Positions 25,809-33,575 of a stretch of 33,575 nt of DNA are shown here, piece after piece; position 1 is the first letter of the stretch, and each line of letters begins with the position of its first letter. Position numbers and translations under genes: made by a program. Source of the stretch: Planctomycetaceae bacterium. Its GTDB lineage: Bacteria; Planctomycetota; Planctomycetia; Pirellulales; Thermoguttaceae. The stretch spans positions 1 to 33,575 of the forward strand of contig JAITOZ010000262.1 in assembly GCA_031289675.1 (NCBI GenBank), written 5' to 3'. The notes under the pieces were generated by a model. That model saw only the letters and a list, made by a program, of their open reading frames with translations, had not been told where the DNA came from and ran no database searches.

Positions 25809-26843
25809 TTAACTTAATAACGTAACTATTTTTCCCGTTTCAGCGGATTTCTGGGCGGCATTGGAAAGGACAACGGCATCACGCGCCTCTGTGCCGGTAC
25901 AATGAATTGCCGCTTTGCCCTGAATTGCGGCGTTCATCACGGCAATTTGTTTCTGCAATTCAAAAATTTCGCCGGTCGGCTCTTCAAACCGGACCTCTTC
26001 AACGTGAATACCGTCCCCGCTCCGGCTTGCAATGCGTAAAAAAAACGAAGGGGTTAATGTCCGGTCTAACACACCGCTCCAATTCGCCCAAAGGGAACCC
26101 TTCGTGCCGGCAACTTTAACCGTCTGATGATGTTCAAAAGCGGAAAGCGTTTGTGCAATGACGGCGTGTGCCCCGTTGGAAAACAGAACCGTTGCACTTA
26201 AATTGTCGTACAAAATGCTGTCCGGCTGGTTCGCCGATGCCGCCGCATAAACCGACACCGGTTTGCCAAACGGCTGCAAATACCAAGTTGCCAAATCGAA
26301 AAAATGGATTGCCTCTTCAAGTATCCAGTTTCCTACCCGCTGTTGATGATAACGCCAGCCGTCTGCGCCTTGCCGATACGGATTACGGGATAATTCAATG
26401 AGAACGTATTTCGGTTCACCGGCAAAACCGGCATCGAGCAGCGATTTAATTTTTCCCCAAAGCGGCGAGAGACGGAATTGATGCCCCGCAACTAACAAGC
26501 GGTTATTCCGTTCAGCCGCCTGAATCAGTTCCTCACATTCCGCAGCCGTTACGGCAAAGGGTTTTTCAATGAGCAGATGTTTTCCTGCGTTCAGTACGTC
26601 CAAGCCGACAGAACAGTGTAAATCATTCGGCGTGCAGACAACGGCAGCGTCAATATCCGTTCGGTTTAATAATTCACGATAATTTTCCGTAACGAAAATA
26701 TCGGGAAAGTCCGCCTGAATTTCCGTTACGGTATCTTTGTTTATGTCCGCAGCGGCAGCGGGTACGCCGTCCGGTGTTTTGCAGACGGCATCCGCATAAC
26801 AGCGTCCCCACGCTCCGAAACCGATGATACCGTATCGAATCAT
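25809..26843 (-). CDS. Gfo/Idh/MocA family protein, candidate NAD+-dependent sulfoquinovosidase (GH188-like)
   Basis: 344 aa, no signal peptide, so cytoplasmic. IGFGAWGRCYAD is the dinucleotide fold, VVCTPNDLH and LLIEKPFAVTAAECEE the central motifs with the catalytic-region Lys, and VGNWILEEAIHFFDLATWY the substrate helix with His and Asp. In sulfosugar clusters a Gfo/Idh/MocA protein (SqgA, family GH188) uses transient NAD+ oxidation to cleave sulfoquinovosides. No GH31 sulfoquinovosidase is present in the window, which leaves this protein as the best candidate for releasing sulfoquinovose. Alternatives: an SQ or inositol dehydrogenase. Start overlaps the upstream isomerase stop by 4 bp. 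Confidence 0.68.
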   Translation of the reverse strand: MIRYGIIGFGAWGRCYADAVCKTPDGVPAAAADINKDTVTEIQADFPDIFVTENYRELLNRTDIDAAVVCTPNDLHCSVGLDVLNAGKHLLIEKPFAVTAAECEELIQAAERNNRLLVAGHQFRLSPLWGKIKSLLDAGFAGEPKYVLIELSRNPYRQGADGWRYHQQRVGNWILEEAIHFFDLATWYLQPFGKPVSVYAAASANQPDSILYDNLSATVLFSNGAHAVIAQTLSAFEHHQTVKVAGTKGSLWANWSGVLDRTLTPSFFLRIASRSGDGIHVEEVRFEEPTGEIFELQKQIAVMNAAIQGKAAIHCTGTEARDAVVLSNAAQKSAETGKIVTLLS

Positions 26844-28201
26844 TGCGGCACTCCTAATTGCAGCGCAACTTTAATCAACTGCGGCTGATATACGGCGGCA
26901 AACTGTTTCAGTTGTGAAGCCCAACGTCCTTGAACGACCGCTATATGATGCGGCATTCCCGCTGTGCAGGCATCAAGGAAAAATTGTTTTACTCCACCGC
27001 CGACCCGAACACGTGCGTAAAAACCGTCAATGTACCGCTGCGGTTTTTCGCTTATCCCCTCAATGATTGCCAAACGGTATTCATTATCAAACCGCCACAG
27101 ACGGAATAACGTTACAGGAATTCCTTCTTTTAGCCGGGCATTGACGACCAGCGGTTTGCCGGTGTTGAAGTGAACATCTAACGACAGCGAATTCGGTTCA
27201 CAAATCGAAAACGGAGTTGCCCCGCCGTGCCAAAGCGTGATGGAAACGTCATCGTGTTCCAGCCAATCGGTGTTAAATGCCGGTGTTTCTGCGCCGAGTG
27301 TTTGTGCAAGCAGGCAGCCGATGGCACCGCCCGCATCGCCTTCTTCACAGATATTAAATCCTTCATCGGCTAATCGGGCAAGAGCGGCATAAGCCCAAAC
27401 GCCTAACTCATTCGGCAATTCTCCCCAGCAGCGGAGTGCAGCGGCATCAAACGCTTCCTCGGCAAACACCTGCCGGAGCGCAAGATAATAACGGGACGAC
27501 CAATTCAACGCTTCTTCGCTGATACGAACGCCGTACCGAACCGGTATATTCAGTGCTTCTGCTTTCTTGCGGTCTTCGGCAACCAAACTATCCGGCAGCG
27601 AGCGGACAATGTTAATGAACTCGTGCAGTCCGATATGTTTCAAGCGGGAACCGAGCAAACGCTGCAGCAGCGAAGCGTCAACCGCCATATTCAGAAAACC
27701 GGGAGCGTGTCCGCCGATGAGACCGATGCGTGCTTGCCGGATTTTTTTCACCGTTTGAGCAATGCAGATTGCCTCGTTCAGTTCACGAACCGTTTCTTTT
27801 TCATTCGGCAGCCCATAAACGATTAACGCCGGTCGATGTACCTGTGCTAAACCGGAAGCCCAATTATGTACGCCGACCAACCCGCAAGCGGAGACCTTCG
27901 GATTATCGGGATTTTCCGGCGTTGCCCAAAGAATAACGGGGGCGTTCCATTCGGAAGCAAATAACGTCCAAAGGTTGCCGTCCCCCATTGTCGGCTGAGA
28001 AATAATCACCGCATCAATCTCGTTTTGCCGGGCGTTATTCAATGCCGTTTTCAAGGCGTGTTCGTCAGCAATCGGACTGTAAAAGAGTGTGTCCGGCAGA
28101 GTCTTTTGTAATTGAGTGCGGATATTTTGTTCGACGAACGCTCCCCAAGCGGGGTCAAAACCGGGACGTTTTCGGCTGATGAAAAAAACGGCAACAGACA
28201 T
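26840..28201 (-). CDS. L-fucose/L-arabinose isomerase-like protein, candidate sulfoquinovose isomerase (SqvD/SftI-like)
   Basis: 453 aa. The N-terminal domain has AVIISQPTMGDG and a lid-type Rossmann region; LIGGHAPGF precedes the central domain. The metal region reads RCWGELPNELG, then CEEGDAGGAIGCLLA and SITLWHGGATPFSI, supplying Glu, Asp and His as in COG2407 fucose isomerase relatives. Such proteins act as SQ-sulfofructose isomerases in the transaldolase and transketolase sulfoglycolysis routes. It is the first gene of the leftward operon, 209 bp after the regulator gene. True L-fucose isomerase is less likely: no fuculokinase or fuculose aldolase is present. The start lacks a Shine-Dalgarno. 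Confidence 0.72.
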   Translation of the reverse strand: MSVAVFFISRKRPGFDPAWGAFVEQNIRTQLQKTLPDTLFYSPIADEHALKTALNNARQNEIDAVIISQPTMGDGNLWTLFASEWNAPVILWATPENPDNPKVSACGLVGVHNWASGLAQVHRPALIVYGLPNEKETVRELNEAICIAQTVKKIRQARIGLIGGHAPGFLNMAVDASLLQRLLGSRLKHIGLHEFINIVRSLPDSLVAEDRKKAEALNIPVRYGVRISEEALNWSSRYYLALRQVFAEEAFDAAALRCWGELPNELGVWAYAALARLADEGFNICEEGDAGGAIGCLLAQTLGAETPAFNTDWLEHDDVSITLWHGGATPFSICEPNSLSLDVHFNTGKPLVVNARLKEGIPVTLFRLWRFDNEYRLAIIEGISEKPQRYIDGFYARVRVGGGVKQFFLDACTAGMPHHIAVVQGRWASQLKQFAAVYQPQLIKVALQLGVPQ

Positions 28202-28410
28202 TCGGCAGCAAACAGTAAGGAGGGCAGCAAACGGCCGGGTATAAAACGGTAAACAGAGATGAGTATAACATCAACGGCACAAGATAATTGCTGACGAACG
28301 GCAAAAATCCGATTTTTGAACAATAAGGTCAGGATACTGAACAAAAAGATAGGTTTTGCAAAGAGGCAGGGGAAGCATATAACAGACCGATGCTGTTTGG
28401 CAAGACAGAG
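28202..28410. promoter_or_regulatory. Probable promoter region of the sulfosugar operon
   Basis: Gap between the regulator stop and the first operon gene, both leftward. It contains the operator candidate at 28317-28362 and, on the minus strand, TATACT (28262-28267) as a possible -10 without a convincing -35. The operator would lie 50-100 bp upstream of that -10, a usual place for an AraC-type activator. Confidence 0.5.
28317..28362 (+). promoter_or_regulatory. Operator candidate B: 21-bp-spaced direct repeats
   Basis: TGAACAATAAGG (28317) and TGAACAAAAAGATA (28338) are direct repeats one 21-bp step (two helical turns) apart, followed by TTGCAAA at 28356. The same arrangement occurs at 29591-29633. 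Direct repeats spaced by whole helical turns are typical for AraC/XylR-family binding. Confidence 0.6.
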
Positions 28411-29565
28411 TTATTTCTGACTCGACCGATATTCGCTCGGTGTGGTACCGGCTTCTCTTGTAAAGGCGCGGCTAAAGTATTCCGGTGTCTGATACCCTAT
28501 CATTTTCGCAATTTCTGTAATGGAAACATCGGTACTTCGGAGCAGGTCTTTTGCCCAATCCATTCGGACACGCAGGATTTCCTGCAACGGCGTTGTGTGA
28601 AGATATTCCATAAAAAGAACATTTAAGGTGCCTCTGGAAACGCCGACCTCCTTGGCAACATCGCTGACCCGCAGATTTTGGGCAACTTCGTTGCGGATAA
28701 ACCAAAGTGCTTTCGCTAACAGAGGATGCCGGATAGCGATATTATCCGTTGACTGCCGCAACGCAACGCATAACGGTTCGACATACTCCGTTTGCTGCGG
28801 CAGCGGCAGGTCGTTCATCAAAGCGTCCAGAATTTCGGCGGCTCTATAACCAATCAGACGGGCATTCGGGTCAATACTCGACAGCGGCGGCAGCGTTGCG
28901 CTGCATAAACTTTCATCGTTATCGACACCAAGTATTGCCGCTTCCTCCGGCACGCCGATTCCGTGAAACCGGCAAAGATTGACAAGATAAAAAGCGTGAT
29001 GGTCATTGGCGCAAAGAATCCCTATCGGCTTGGGAAGTGTCCGAATCCATTGCAGAACGGAGTCATCAAGTTTCGTCCACCATAGTGTCGGCAGCGTCCG
29101 GTTCGTTTGTTTTTCGGCTTCAGGACAGAGAAAACAACCCGCCTCGTACCGGCGGGACGCATCGGCAAAACAGTTGTAACGAAATTGAGACCAGAAGGTA
29201 TGTCCAATAGAAAAGTAACCGAAATTCCGGTAGCCGCGGGAGAAAAAATGTTCCGCTGCCATCTGGGCGCATTTTTCGTTATTGAGCCGGATATGTATCG
29301 GCAGCGTCTCGTCATCGGCGGTTAAATTGATTTTTTTACCGCGGAATGTCTGAAAAAAGCGGCGGATATTTTCGTGATTACATCGGGCAATCAAACCGTC
29401 TCCGTCCCACGAAGCAAGCCAATGTGTATCTTGACAAGCGGCATCGTGGTCGCAAAGAAAAAAACTCCACCGGCGGTGTTCAACGGCAAATCGGGTAATG
29501 CCCTCAATGAGATGCCTCCCGAACCCGCGCGATGTTTCAACGATAATCAGAACCCTTTTTTTCAT
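28411..29565 (-). CDS. XylR-type transcriptional regulator (sugar-binding plus AraC HTH domains)
   Basis: 384 aa. The first 270 residues are a LacI/periplasmic-binding-protein-like effector domain (KKRVLIIVETSRGFGRHLIE, IGILCANDHHAFYLVNLC, AAILGVDNDESLC, PLSSIDPNARLIGYRAAE). The last 100 are an AraC double helix-turn-helix (RVSDVAKEVGVSRGTLNVLF; ITEIAKMIGYQTPEYFSRAF). This is the architecture of E. coli XylR and of many Planctomycete carbohydrate regulators. It lies between the operon and the divergent islAB-like genes, and the same direct-repeat motif occurs upstream of both, so it very likely controls them in response to a sulfosugar or intermediate. Its own promoter shares the divergent region. 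Confidence 0.88.
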   Translation of the reverse strand: MKKRVLIIVETSRGFGRHLIEGITRFAVEHRRWSFFLCDHDAACQDTHWLASWDGDGLIARCNHENIRRFFQTFRGKKINLTADDETLPIHIRLNNEKCAQMAAEHFFSRGYRNFGYFSIGHTFWSQFRYNCFADASRRYEAGCFLCPEAEKQTNRTLPTLWWTKLDDSVLQWIRTLPKPIGILCANDHHAFYLVNLCRFHGIGVPEEAAILGVDNDESLCSATLPPLSSIDPNARLIGYRAAEILDALMNDLPLPQQTEYVEPLCVALRQSTDNIAIRHPLLAKALWFIRNEVAQNLRVSDVAKEVGVSRGTLNVLFMEYLHTTPLQEILRVRMDWAKDLLRSTDVSITEIAKMIGYQTPEYFSRAFTREAGTTPSEYRSSQK

Positions 29566-29590
29566 TGATTCGGCATCATTCCAAACATAT

Positions 29591-29633
29591 CATTCAAAAA
29601 GACATTTTTATTGAACAAAAACGATATTGCAAA
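29591..29633 (+). promoter_or_regulatory. Operator candidate A in the divergent regulator/islA promoter
   Basis: CATTCAAAAAGA (29591) and TGAACAAAAACGATA (29612) are direct repeats with CAAAAA elements 21 bp apart, followed by TTGCAAA at 29627. Matches operator candidate B. It lies about 90-130 bp before the islA ATG and 26-70 bp before the regulator ATG. The TTG at 29611 falls inside it, a reason to place the islA start downstream at 29722. Confidence 0.6.
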
Positions 29634-29721
29634 AAACAATCTGCGGCGCAACAATATACAAGTGATGATGAACAGACATTGTAGCAGTTTCACCGTCAAC
29701 ATCAACGCTTTACAAACGAAT

Positions 29722-32211
29722 ATGACTTCGATAACGATTCTCTCTCCGCACGAACAACGTTTATTAGATAAGAACACCGGAAAAGACAGTCCGTTCCGTG
29801 AACAGCACCGGCGGGCGTTTCGGATTCTCGAAAGTTTTGAAGGCACCCGTCCGCAAATTGATGTGGAACGCGCTCAATACTTTACCGAATCAATGAAACA
29901 GACGGAAGGCGAACCGCTGGTTTTACGCTGGGCAAAAGCGTTGTATCACATCGCCGGACACATCACGGTTTCTATTGATGACTATCAGTTAATCGCCGGA
30001 CGTATCGGACCGCAGGGACGCTACGGTATTCTGTATCCTGAACTGGACGGCGATTTTCTTGATGCTGCTGTGAAGGATTTACCGAACAGAACCGAATCGC
30101 CGTTCACCATCACTGCCGAAGATGCTTGGACGGTCGTAGAGGAAATCGCTCCCTATTGGAAAGGCAAAACCTATCACGAGGCATTGAACGCCGCGCTGCC
30201 GCCGGAAATACACCGTCTTACTTACGATGACCCGCAGGGTTTGCGTTCCCGATTCATCGTCAACGAAACGTCCTCGTTCCGCTCGTCAATTCAATGGGTT
30301 CACGATTACGAAAAAGTTCTCAAACGCGGCTTCAACGGCATCAAAGCCGAAGCACAGACAAAACGGGATGCGCTTGACCCGAACAGTCCGCTTGACCAAT
30401 GCGAAAAGAAACCGTTTCTCGATGCCGTGATGATCGTTTCCGATGCCGTCATTCTTTGGGCGAACCGGCACGCTGCCGCAGCACGGGAACTTGCCGAAAC
30501 AGAAACCGATGCACAGCGAAAAAAAGAGATTCTCCTTATTGCCGCTCACTGTGAGCGGGTTCCTGCCGAACCGGCACGGAATTTTCACGAAGCCGTGCAG
30601 TCGCAATGGTTCGTTCAGATGTTTTCCCGATTGGAGCAAAAAACCGGTACGATTATCTCTAACGGACGAATGGACCAATACCTTTATCCGTTTTATAAGA
30701 GAGACAAAGAACAGGGGCTGCTTACCGATGAGCAGACATTAGAATTGCTTGAATGTCTTTGGGTTGGACTGGCGCAATTCATCGACTTGTATATTTCACC
30801 GGCAGGCGGCGCATTCAATGAGGGCTACGCCCACTGGGAAGCGGTAACTATCGGCGGTCAGACACCGGACGGATACGATGCAGCCAATGAACTCACCTAT
30901 TTGTTTCTGCAATCCAAACGGGAGTTTCCGTTACATTATCCCGACCTGGCAGCGCGGATACATACCTTGTCGCCGGAACGCTATCTTTGGGAAGTTGCCG
31001 AAACGATTAAAGACGGTTCGGGTTTTCCGAAACTGGTTAACGATGAAGAAGTCGTGCCGCTCTATGTCTCCAAGGGCGCAACGTTTGAAGAAGCATACGA
31101 TTACGCTGTTTCCGGCTGCACGGAAGCCCGAATGCCGAACCGTGATACATACACCAGCGGCGGGGCTTATGTCAATTTTGCGTCAGCACTCGAAATGGTG
31201 TTTTACAACGGGCAGGTGAAAAAATATCCCGGTCAGTTATTGAGCATCGAAACCGGCGATGCTGCCGCTTTCACCAGTTGGGAACAACTCTGGAACGCTT
31301 ACAAAACGCAGCACCTTTGGTTTTTGCGGACGGCATTTATTCAGCAGTACCTGATTATCAAACTTCGGGCAGAACATTTCGCACAACCGATGGGGTCGGC
31401 ACTTCATAATCTTTGTATGAAATACTGCCTCGATTTGCATACACCGCAGATTCCCGAAGGAATTAACCTCGGTTATTTTGAATACATCGGTTACGGAACG
31501 GTCGTTGATTCACTCGCCGCGGTGAAATATCTTGTGTTCGATAAAAAACGGCTGACGATGCCGGAAATCCTCGATGCGATGGCGGTCAACTTTGAAGGCA
31601 AAGAAGACATTCGGGCGTTGCTCCGTTCGGCACCGTCTTACGGTAATCACGATTCCTACGCCGATGAAATTGCCAAAGAAATTGATTTGCTGTCGCTGGA
31701 TTACAGTAAAAAATACTCGGCGGAATTAGGAATTCATAACGATTTGCGTTATGTCCCGTTCACGTCGCACGTTCCTTTCGGCAAAGTCGTTTCGGCAACC
31801 CCCAACGGACGCTTAGCGTGGACCCCGCTTTCCGACGGAACCTCGGCATCGCACGGACAAGACGTGAACGGTCCCACGGCGGTACTGCTGTCCAATTATG
31901 TAACGAAAAATTACCGTTACAAAAACAGAGCGGCTCGTATGTTAAATATCAAATTCACACCGCAGTCATTAAAGGGTGCGGAGGGGACACAGAAATTGGT
32001 TTCATTTATCCGAACCTTCTGCGACTTAAAACTCTGGCACGTTCAGTTTAACGTGGTCAACGAAGAAACGCTTCGCTCTGCACAAAAGAACCCCGATTTA
32101 TATCGGGGACTGATTGTCCGTATCGCCGGTTACAGTGCTTACTTCACCGATTTATCGGCGGATTTACAAAACGACCTGATAGCCCGGACTGCCCATAATG
32201 AACTGCATTGA
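29722..32211 (+). CDS. islA: Glycyl radical enzyme, isethionate sulfite-lyase
   Basis: 829 aa from ATG 29722. The radical loop is [10 protein letters not shown] (Gly803), the thiyl motif VSGCTEAR (Cys466, Glu468). Residues I recall from IslA structures (R189, Q193, W374, C468, E470, R678, F682, G805) are all found here at positions smaller by exactly two: R187, Q191, W372, C466, E468, R676, F680, G803. Known reaction: isethionate to acetaldehyde plus sulfite, by radical C-S cleavage; strictly anaerobic. The choline lyase and glycerol dehydratase motif G-C-V-E-P is absent. It overlaps its activase gene by 14 bp and is divergent from the regulator. A longer TTG start at 29611 is possible but lies in the operator. 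Dihydroxypropanesulfonate lyase is the main alternative. Confidence 0.85.
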   Translation: MTSITILSPHEQRLLDKNTGKDSPFREQHRRAFRILESFEGTRPQIDVERAQYFTESMKQTEGEPLVLRWAKALYHIAGHITVSIDDYQLIAGRIGPQGRYGILYPELDGDFLDAAVKDLPNRTESPFTITAEDAWTVVEEIAPYWKGKTYHEALNAALPPEIHRLTYDDPQGLRSRFIVNETSSFRSSIQWVHDYEKVLKRGFNGIKAEAQTKRDALDPNSPLDQCEKKPFLDAVMIVSDAVILWANRHAAAARELAETETDAQRKKEILLIAAHCERVPAEPARNFHEAVQSQWFVQMFSRLEQKTGTIISNGRMDQYLYPFYKRDKEQGLLTDEQTLELLECLWVGLAQFIDLYISPAGGAFNEGYAHWEAVTIGGQTPDGYDAANELTYLFLQSKREFPLHYPDLAARIHTLSPERYLWEVAETIKDGSGFPKLVNDEEVVPLYVSKGATFEEAYDYAVSGCTEARMPNRDTYTSGGAYVNFASALEMVFYNGQVKKYPGQLLSIETGDAAAFTSWEQLWNAYKTQHLWFLRTAFIQQYLIIKLRAEHFAQPMGSALHNLCMKYCLDLHTPQIPEGINLGYFEYIGYGTVVDSLAAVKYLVFDKKRLTMPEILDAMAVNFEGKEDIRALLRSAPSYGNHDSYADEIAKEIDLLSLDYSKKYSAELGIHNDLRYVPFTSHVPFGKVVSATPNGRLAWTPLSDGTSASHGQDVNGPTAVLLSNYVTKNYRYKNRAARMLNIKFTPQSLKGAEGTQKLVSFIRTFCDLKLWHVQFNVVNEETLRSAQKNPDLYRGLIVRIAGYSAYFTDLSADLQNDLIARTAHNELH

Positions 32212-33076
32212 ATCGGACGGACAGCAGAGCGGAACCGTTTTTAATATCCAGCGTTTTTCCGTTCACGATGGTCCCGGTATTCGGACGGCGGTCTTTTTCA
32301 AGGGCTGCCCGATGCGCTGCCGATGGTGCTGCAACCCGGAATCGCAGCACTTTGAACCGGAAGTCGGATATAATGAACAACGCTGTTTGGGAACTGCCCG
32401 CTGCGGACACTGCCTGCATAATGTACCCGACGGAATTATTTCTTGCAGCGAAAATGAAAAAATCACGGTGAACCGCTCGGCTGATGCAGAATGTTTTCGT
32501 CAAGCCGCTGCCGAATGTCCTGCGGAAAGTCTGTTCATTTACGGCAAACGAAAAACCGTTGCGGAAATTCTGGACGATGCGGAAAAAGATGCCGTTTTTT
32601 ATATCCGTTCCGGCGGCGGTATCACTCTTTCCGGCGGTGAACCGTTTGCCCAAGGCGGCTTTTCAGCAGCATTACTGCGGGAGGCAAAACGCCGCCGGTT
32701 TCATACTGCGGCGGAAACGGCGGGCTTCGTGCCTTGGGAAACATTGCAAACCAACTGCCGGTTTTTGGATTATCTTTTTTACGATATAAAAACGCTCAAT
32801 CCGGCGAAACATCTTGAACAGACGGGTGTTCCGCTTGAACCGATTCTCGACAACTTCAAGGCGGTCTTATCGGAATATCCTGCGCTGCCGGTTTGCGTCC
32901 GTACGCCGGTGATTCCCGATTTTAATGACACTTCGGAAGAACTTGCCGAAATCGAACACTTTGTTGCGGGTTTTCCGAACATCCGATATGAACGGCTGCC
33001 GTTTCACCGCTTCGGCACGGCAAAATACCGCTTTCTAAACCGAATTTTGCCGTATTGTGTTGCCATATCCTCTTGA
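32198..33076 (+). CDS. islB: Glycyl radical enzyme activase (radical SAM)
   Basis: 292 aa. [20 protein letters not shown] leads to the radical SAM cluster motif C37-x3-C41-x2-C44, and [15 protein letters not shown] is the SAM-binding G-G-E region. A ferredoxin-like insertion provides Cys at 63, 69, 72, 83, 99 and 107, more widely spaced than the usual C-x2-C-x2-C-x3-C pattern, so the auxiliary clusters may differ. It installs the glycyl radical on the partner enzyme. The C-terminus ([12 protein letters not shown], then [10 protein letters not shown]) ends soon after the family's H-R-x-G-x-x-K-Y block, shorter than most activases; the IS end begins 44 bp later. Translation is coupled to islA. 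Confidence 0.88.
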   Translation: MNCIESDGQQSGTVFNIQRFSVHDGPGIRTAVFFKGCPMRCRWCCNPESQHFEPEVGYNEQRCLGTARCGHCLHNVPDGIISCSENEKITVNRSADAECFRQAAAECPAESLFIYGKRKTVAEILDDAEKDAVFYIRSGGGITLSGGEPFAQGGFSAALLREAKRRRFHTAAETAGFVPWETLQTNCRFLDYLFYDIKTLNPAKHLEQTGVPLEPILDNFKAVLSEYPALPVCVRTPVIPDFNDTSEELAEIEHFVAGFPNIRYERLPFHRFGTAKYRFLNRILPYCVAISS

Positions 33077-33173
33077 CAGTGCGAAAAGGATTAGGGGACA
33101 CTTAACGACTCTTAATTTTAGGGACTGGCATAGATAATTGCTTAGAACAGGAGTGTATAATATGCTGTAGGGT

Positions 33174-33575
33174 ATGAAAATCAAGGGTTGTCGTCTCGGT
33201 TTGAGCCGGTCGCAAAAGTTGCTCGAGTTTTTTGTTGCCGGCGAAACCGCTGTCTTGCCGCAGAATGCTCCATCCTGTCTCCAGAATGCTCCATTCTGTC
33301 TCCAGTTTGACTCATCCTGTCTCCAGTTTAAGGTTGCCGCTGCAATCGTTCTGATAGTTTGTCCGCCTACGGGTAAAACCAGAATTCTTTGTAGAATTAT
33401 TTCGTTTTACCCGATTGCCTATCCGACTTTCCACGAGATAGTCCACCAAGTTTTGGACGAGAAAGGGGTGGCAGAAGCGGCTGACTTTAACCAAGGATGT
33501 TCCAGTTTTGGCATAAACCCGGACGGTATTTTTATGTTTGCCCCTAACAAATCCGGTGCTAACGGAATTGATCCA
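33174..33575 (+). pseudogene. IS1595-type transposase, 5' part, rearranged, incomplete
   Basis: Open from ATG 33174 to the window edge (134 codons). LGLSRSQKLLEFFVAGETA matches the start of ISXO2-like transposases (L-S-x-x-Q-x-x-L-x-x-F-V-A-G-x-T-A). Then comes a 63-bp in-frame insert of three 21-bp repeats, after which the expected helix-turn-helix and the D-E-S-Y-F-G-G motif of the first catalytic Asp are not recognisable; only SSFGINPDGIFMF resembles the following strand. It is probably inactive, though still open. Confidence 0.55.
33262..33324 (+). repeat. Three 21-bp tandem repeats inside the transposase frame
   Basis: Units AGAATGCTCCATCCTGTCTCC, with T for C at base 13 in unit 2 and a changed start (AGTTTGACTC) in unit 3, then a partial AGTTTA. 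The unit is a multiple of three, so the frame stays open. Confidence 0.85.

Larger units (their letters stand above)
33120..33575 (+). mobile_element. IS1595-type element, left end, runs off the window
   Basis: The terminal inverted repeat at 33120-33144 (AGGGACTGGCATAGATAA and on) matches the right end at 2057-2081 over 25 bp with two mismatches. A transposase-like open frame starts 30 bp inside. The other end lies beyond the window. Confidence 0.7.

Noticed and set aside
26840-28201. L-fucose or L-arabinose catabolism operon
   Set aside because: No kinase, fuculose-phosphate aldolase or epimerase accompanies it; the neighbours fit sulfoglycolysis better.
29611-29721. N-terminal extension of the glycyl radical enzyme from TTG 29611
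   Set aside because: It lies inside the operator candidate, is Asn/Lys-rich without family similarity, and would destroy the two-residue offset with IslA.
29722-32211. Choline trimethylamine-lyase, glycerol/propanediol dehydratase or pyruvate formate-lyase
   Set aside because: The thiyl motif is G-C-T-E-A, not G-C-V-E-P or the double Cys of pyruvate formate-lyase, and the context is sulfosugar genes.
19153-33076. Bacterial microcompartment locus
   Set aside because: No shell-protein genes or encapsulation-tagged enzymes are seen, although glycyl radical enzymes are often in such loci.

Overview
The window looks like a chromosome segment from an anaerobic member of the Planctomycetota. The main clue is the gene at 15519-16922, a DUF1559 protein with a prepilin-type N-terminus and an H-x-G-G-x-N-V-x-F-x-D-G C-terminal motif, a family greatly expanded in Planctomycetes. 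Tat-exported Gfo/Idh/MocA and sugar-isomerase-like proteins, a XylR-type regulator and the rarity of Shine-Dalgarno sites fit the same group. An oxygen-sensitive glycyl radical enzyme implies anaerobic life. A gut or other anoxic habitat is inference.

Layout: 1-2081 holds a Tat-exported (alpha/alpha)6 glycosidase between two decayed 3' pieces of an IS1595 (ISXO2-like) element. 2208-14299 is mostly housekeeping: a NifS-type cysteine desulfurase, a pseudopilin, a four-repeat S1 protein, a HIT protein, a YhcC-like radical SAM protein, LarE, a domain-permuted CheA kinase and SMC. 14300-15518 is gene-free and rich in repeats: a 14-bp tandem array, a duplicated 125-bp block, a consensus sigma-54 promoter that runs into a minisatellite, and a solo IS-end fragment. 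15519-18991 has the DUF1559 protein (with an (AG)10 tract in its leader), a lipoprotein and a Tat-exported Gfo/Idh/MocA protein.

The centrepiece is 19153-33076. A leftward, tightly packed operon (28201 to 19153) encodes an L-fucose-isomerase-like protein, a cytoplasmic Gfo/Idh/MocA protein, an MFS transporter, an iron-type alcohol dehydrogenase, a split transketolase, an RpiB/LacAB-like isomerase and two Tat-exported TIM-barrel proteins. Upstream are a XylR-type regulator and, divergently, a glycyl radical enzyme with its activase. The family set matches the sulfoglycolytic transketolase (sulfo-TK) route: sulfoquinovose (SQ) to sulfofructose, then sulfoerythrose, sulfoerythrulose, sulfoacetaldehyde and isethionate. 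The glycyl radical enzyme carries the residue set I recall for isethionate sulfite-lyase (IslA), at a constant offset of two.

The locus therefore reads as one regulon able to take an SQ glycoside through to acetaldehyde plus sulfite in a single cell, a job usually described as split between an SQ fermenter and a sulfonate-respiring partner. Shared direct-repeat operator candidates upstream of both arms support co-regulation. Functions of individual enzymes are inferred from family and context. No microcompartment shell, acetaldehyde dehydrogenase or sulfite reductase is in the window. A further IS1595-type end starts at 33120, 44 bp past the activase stop.
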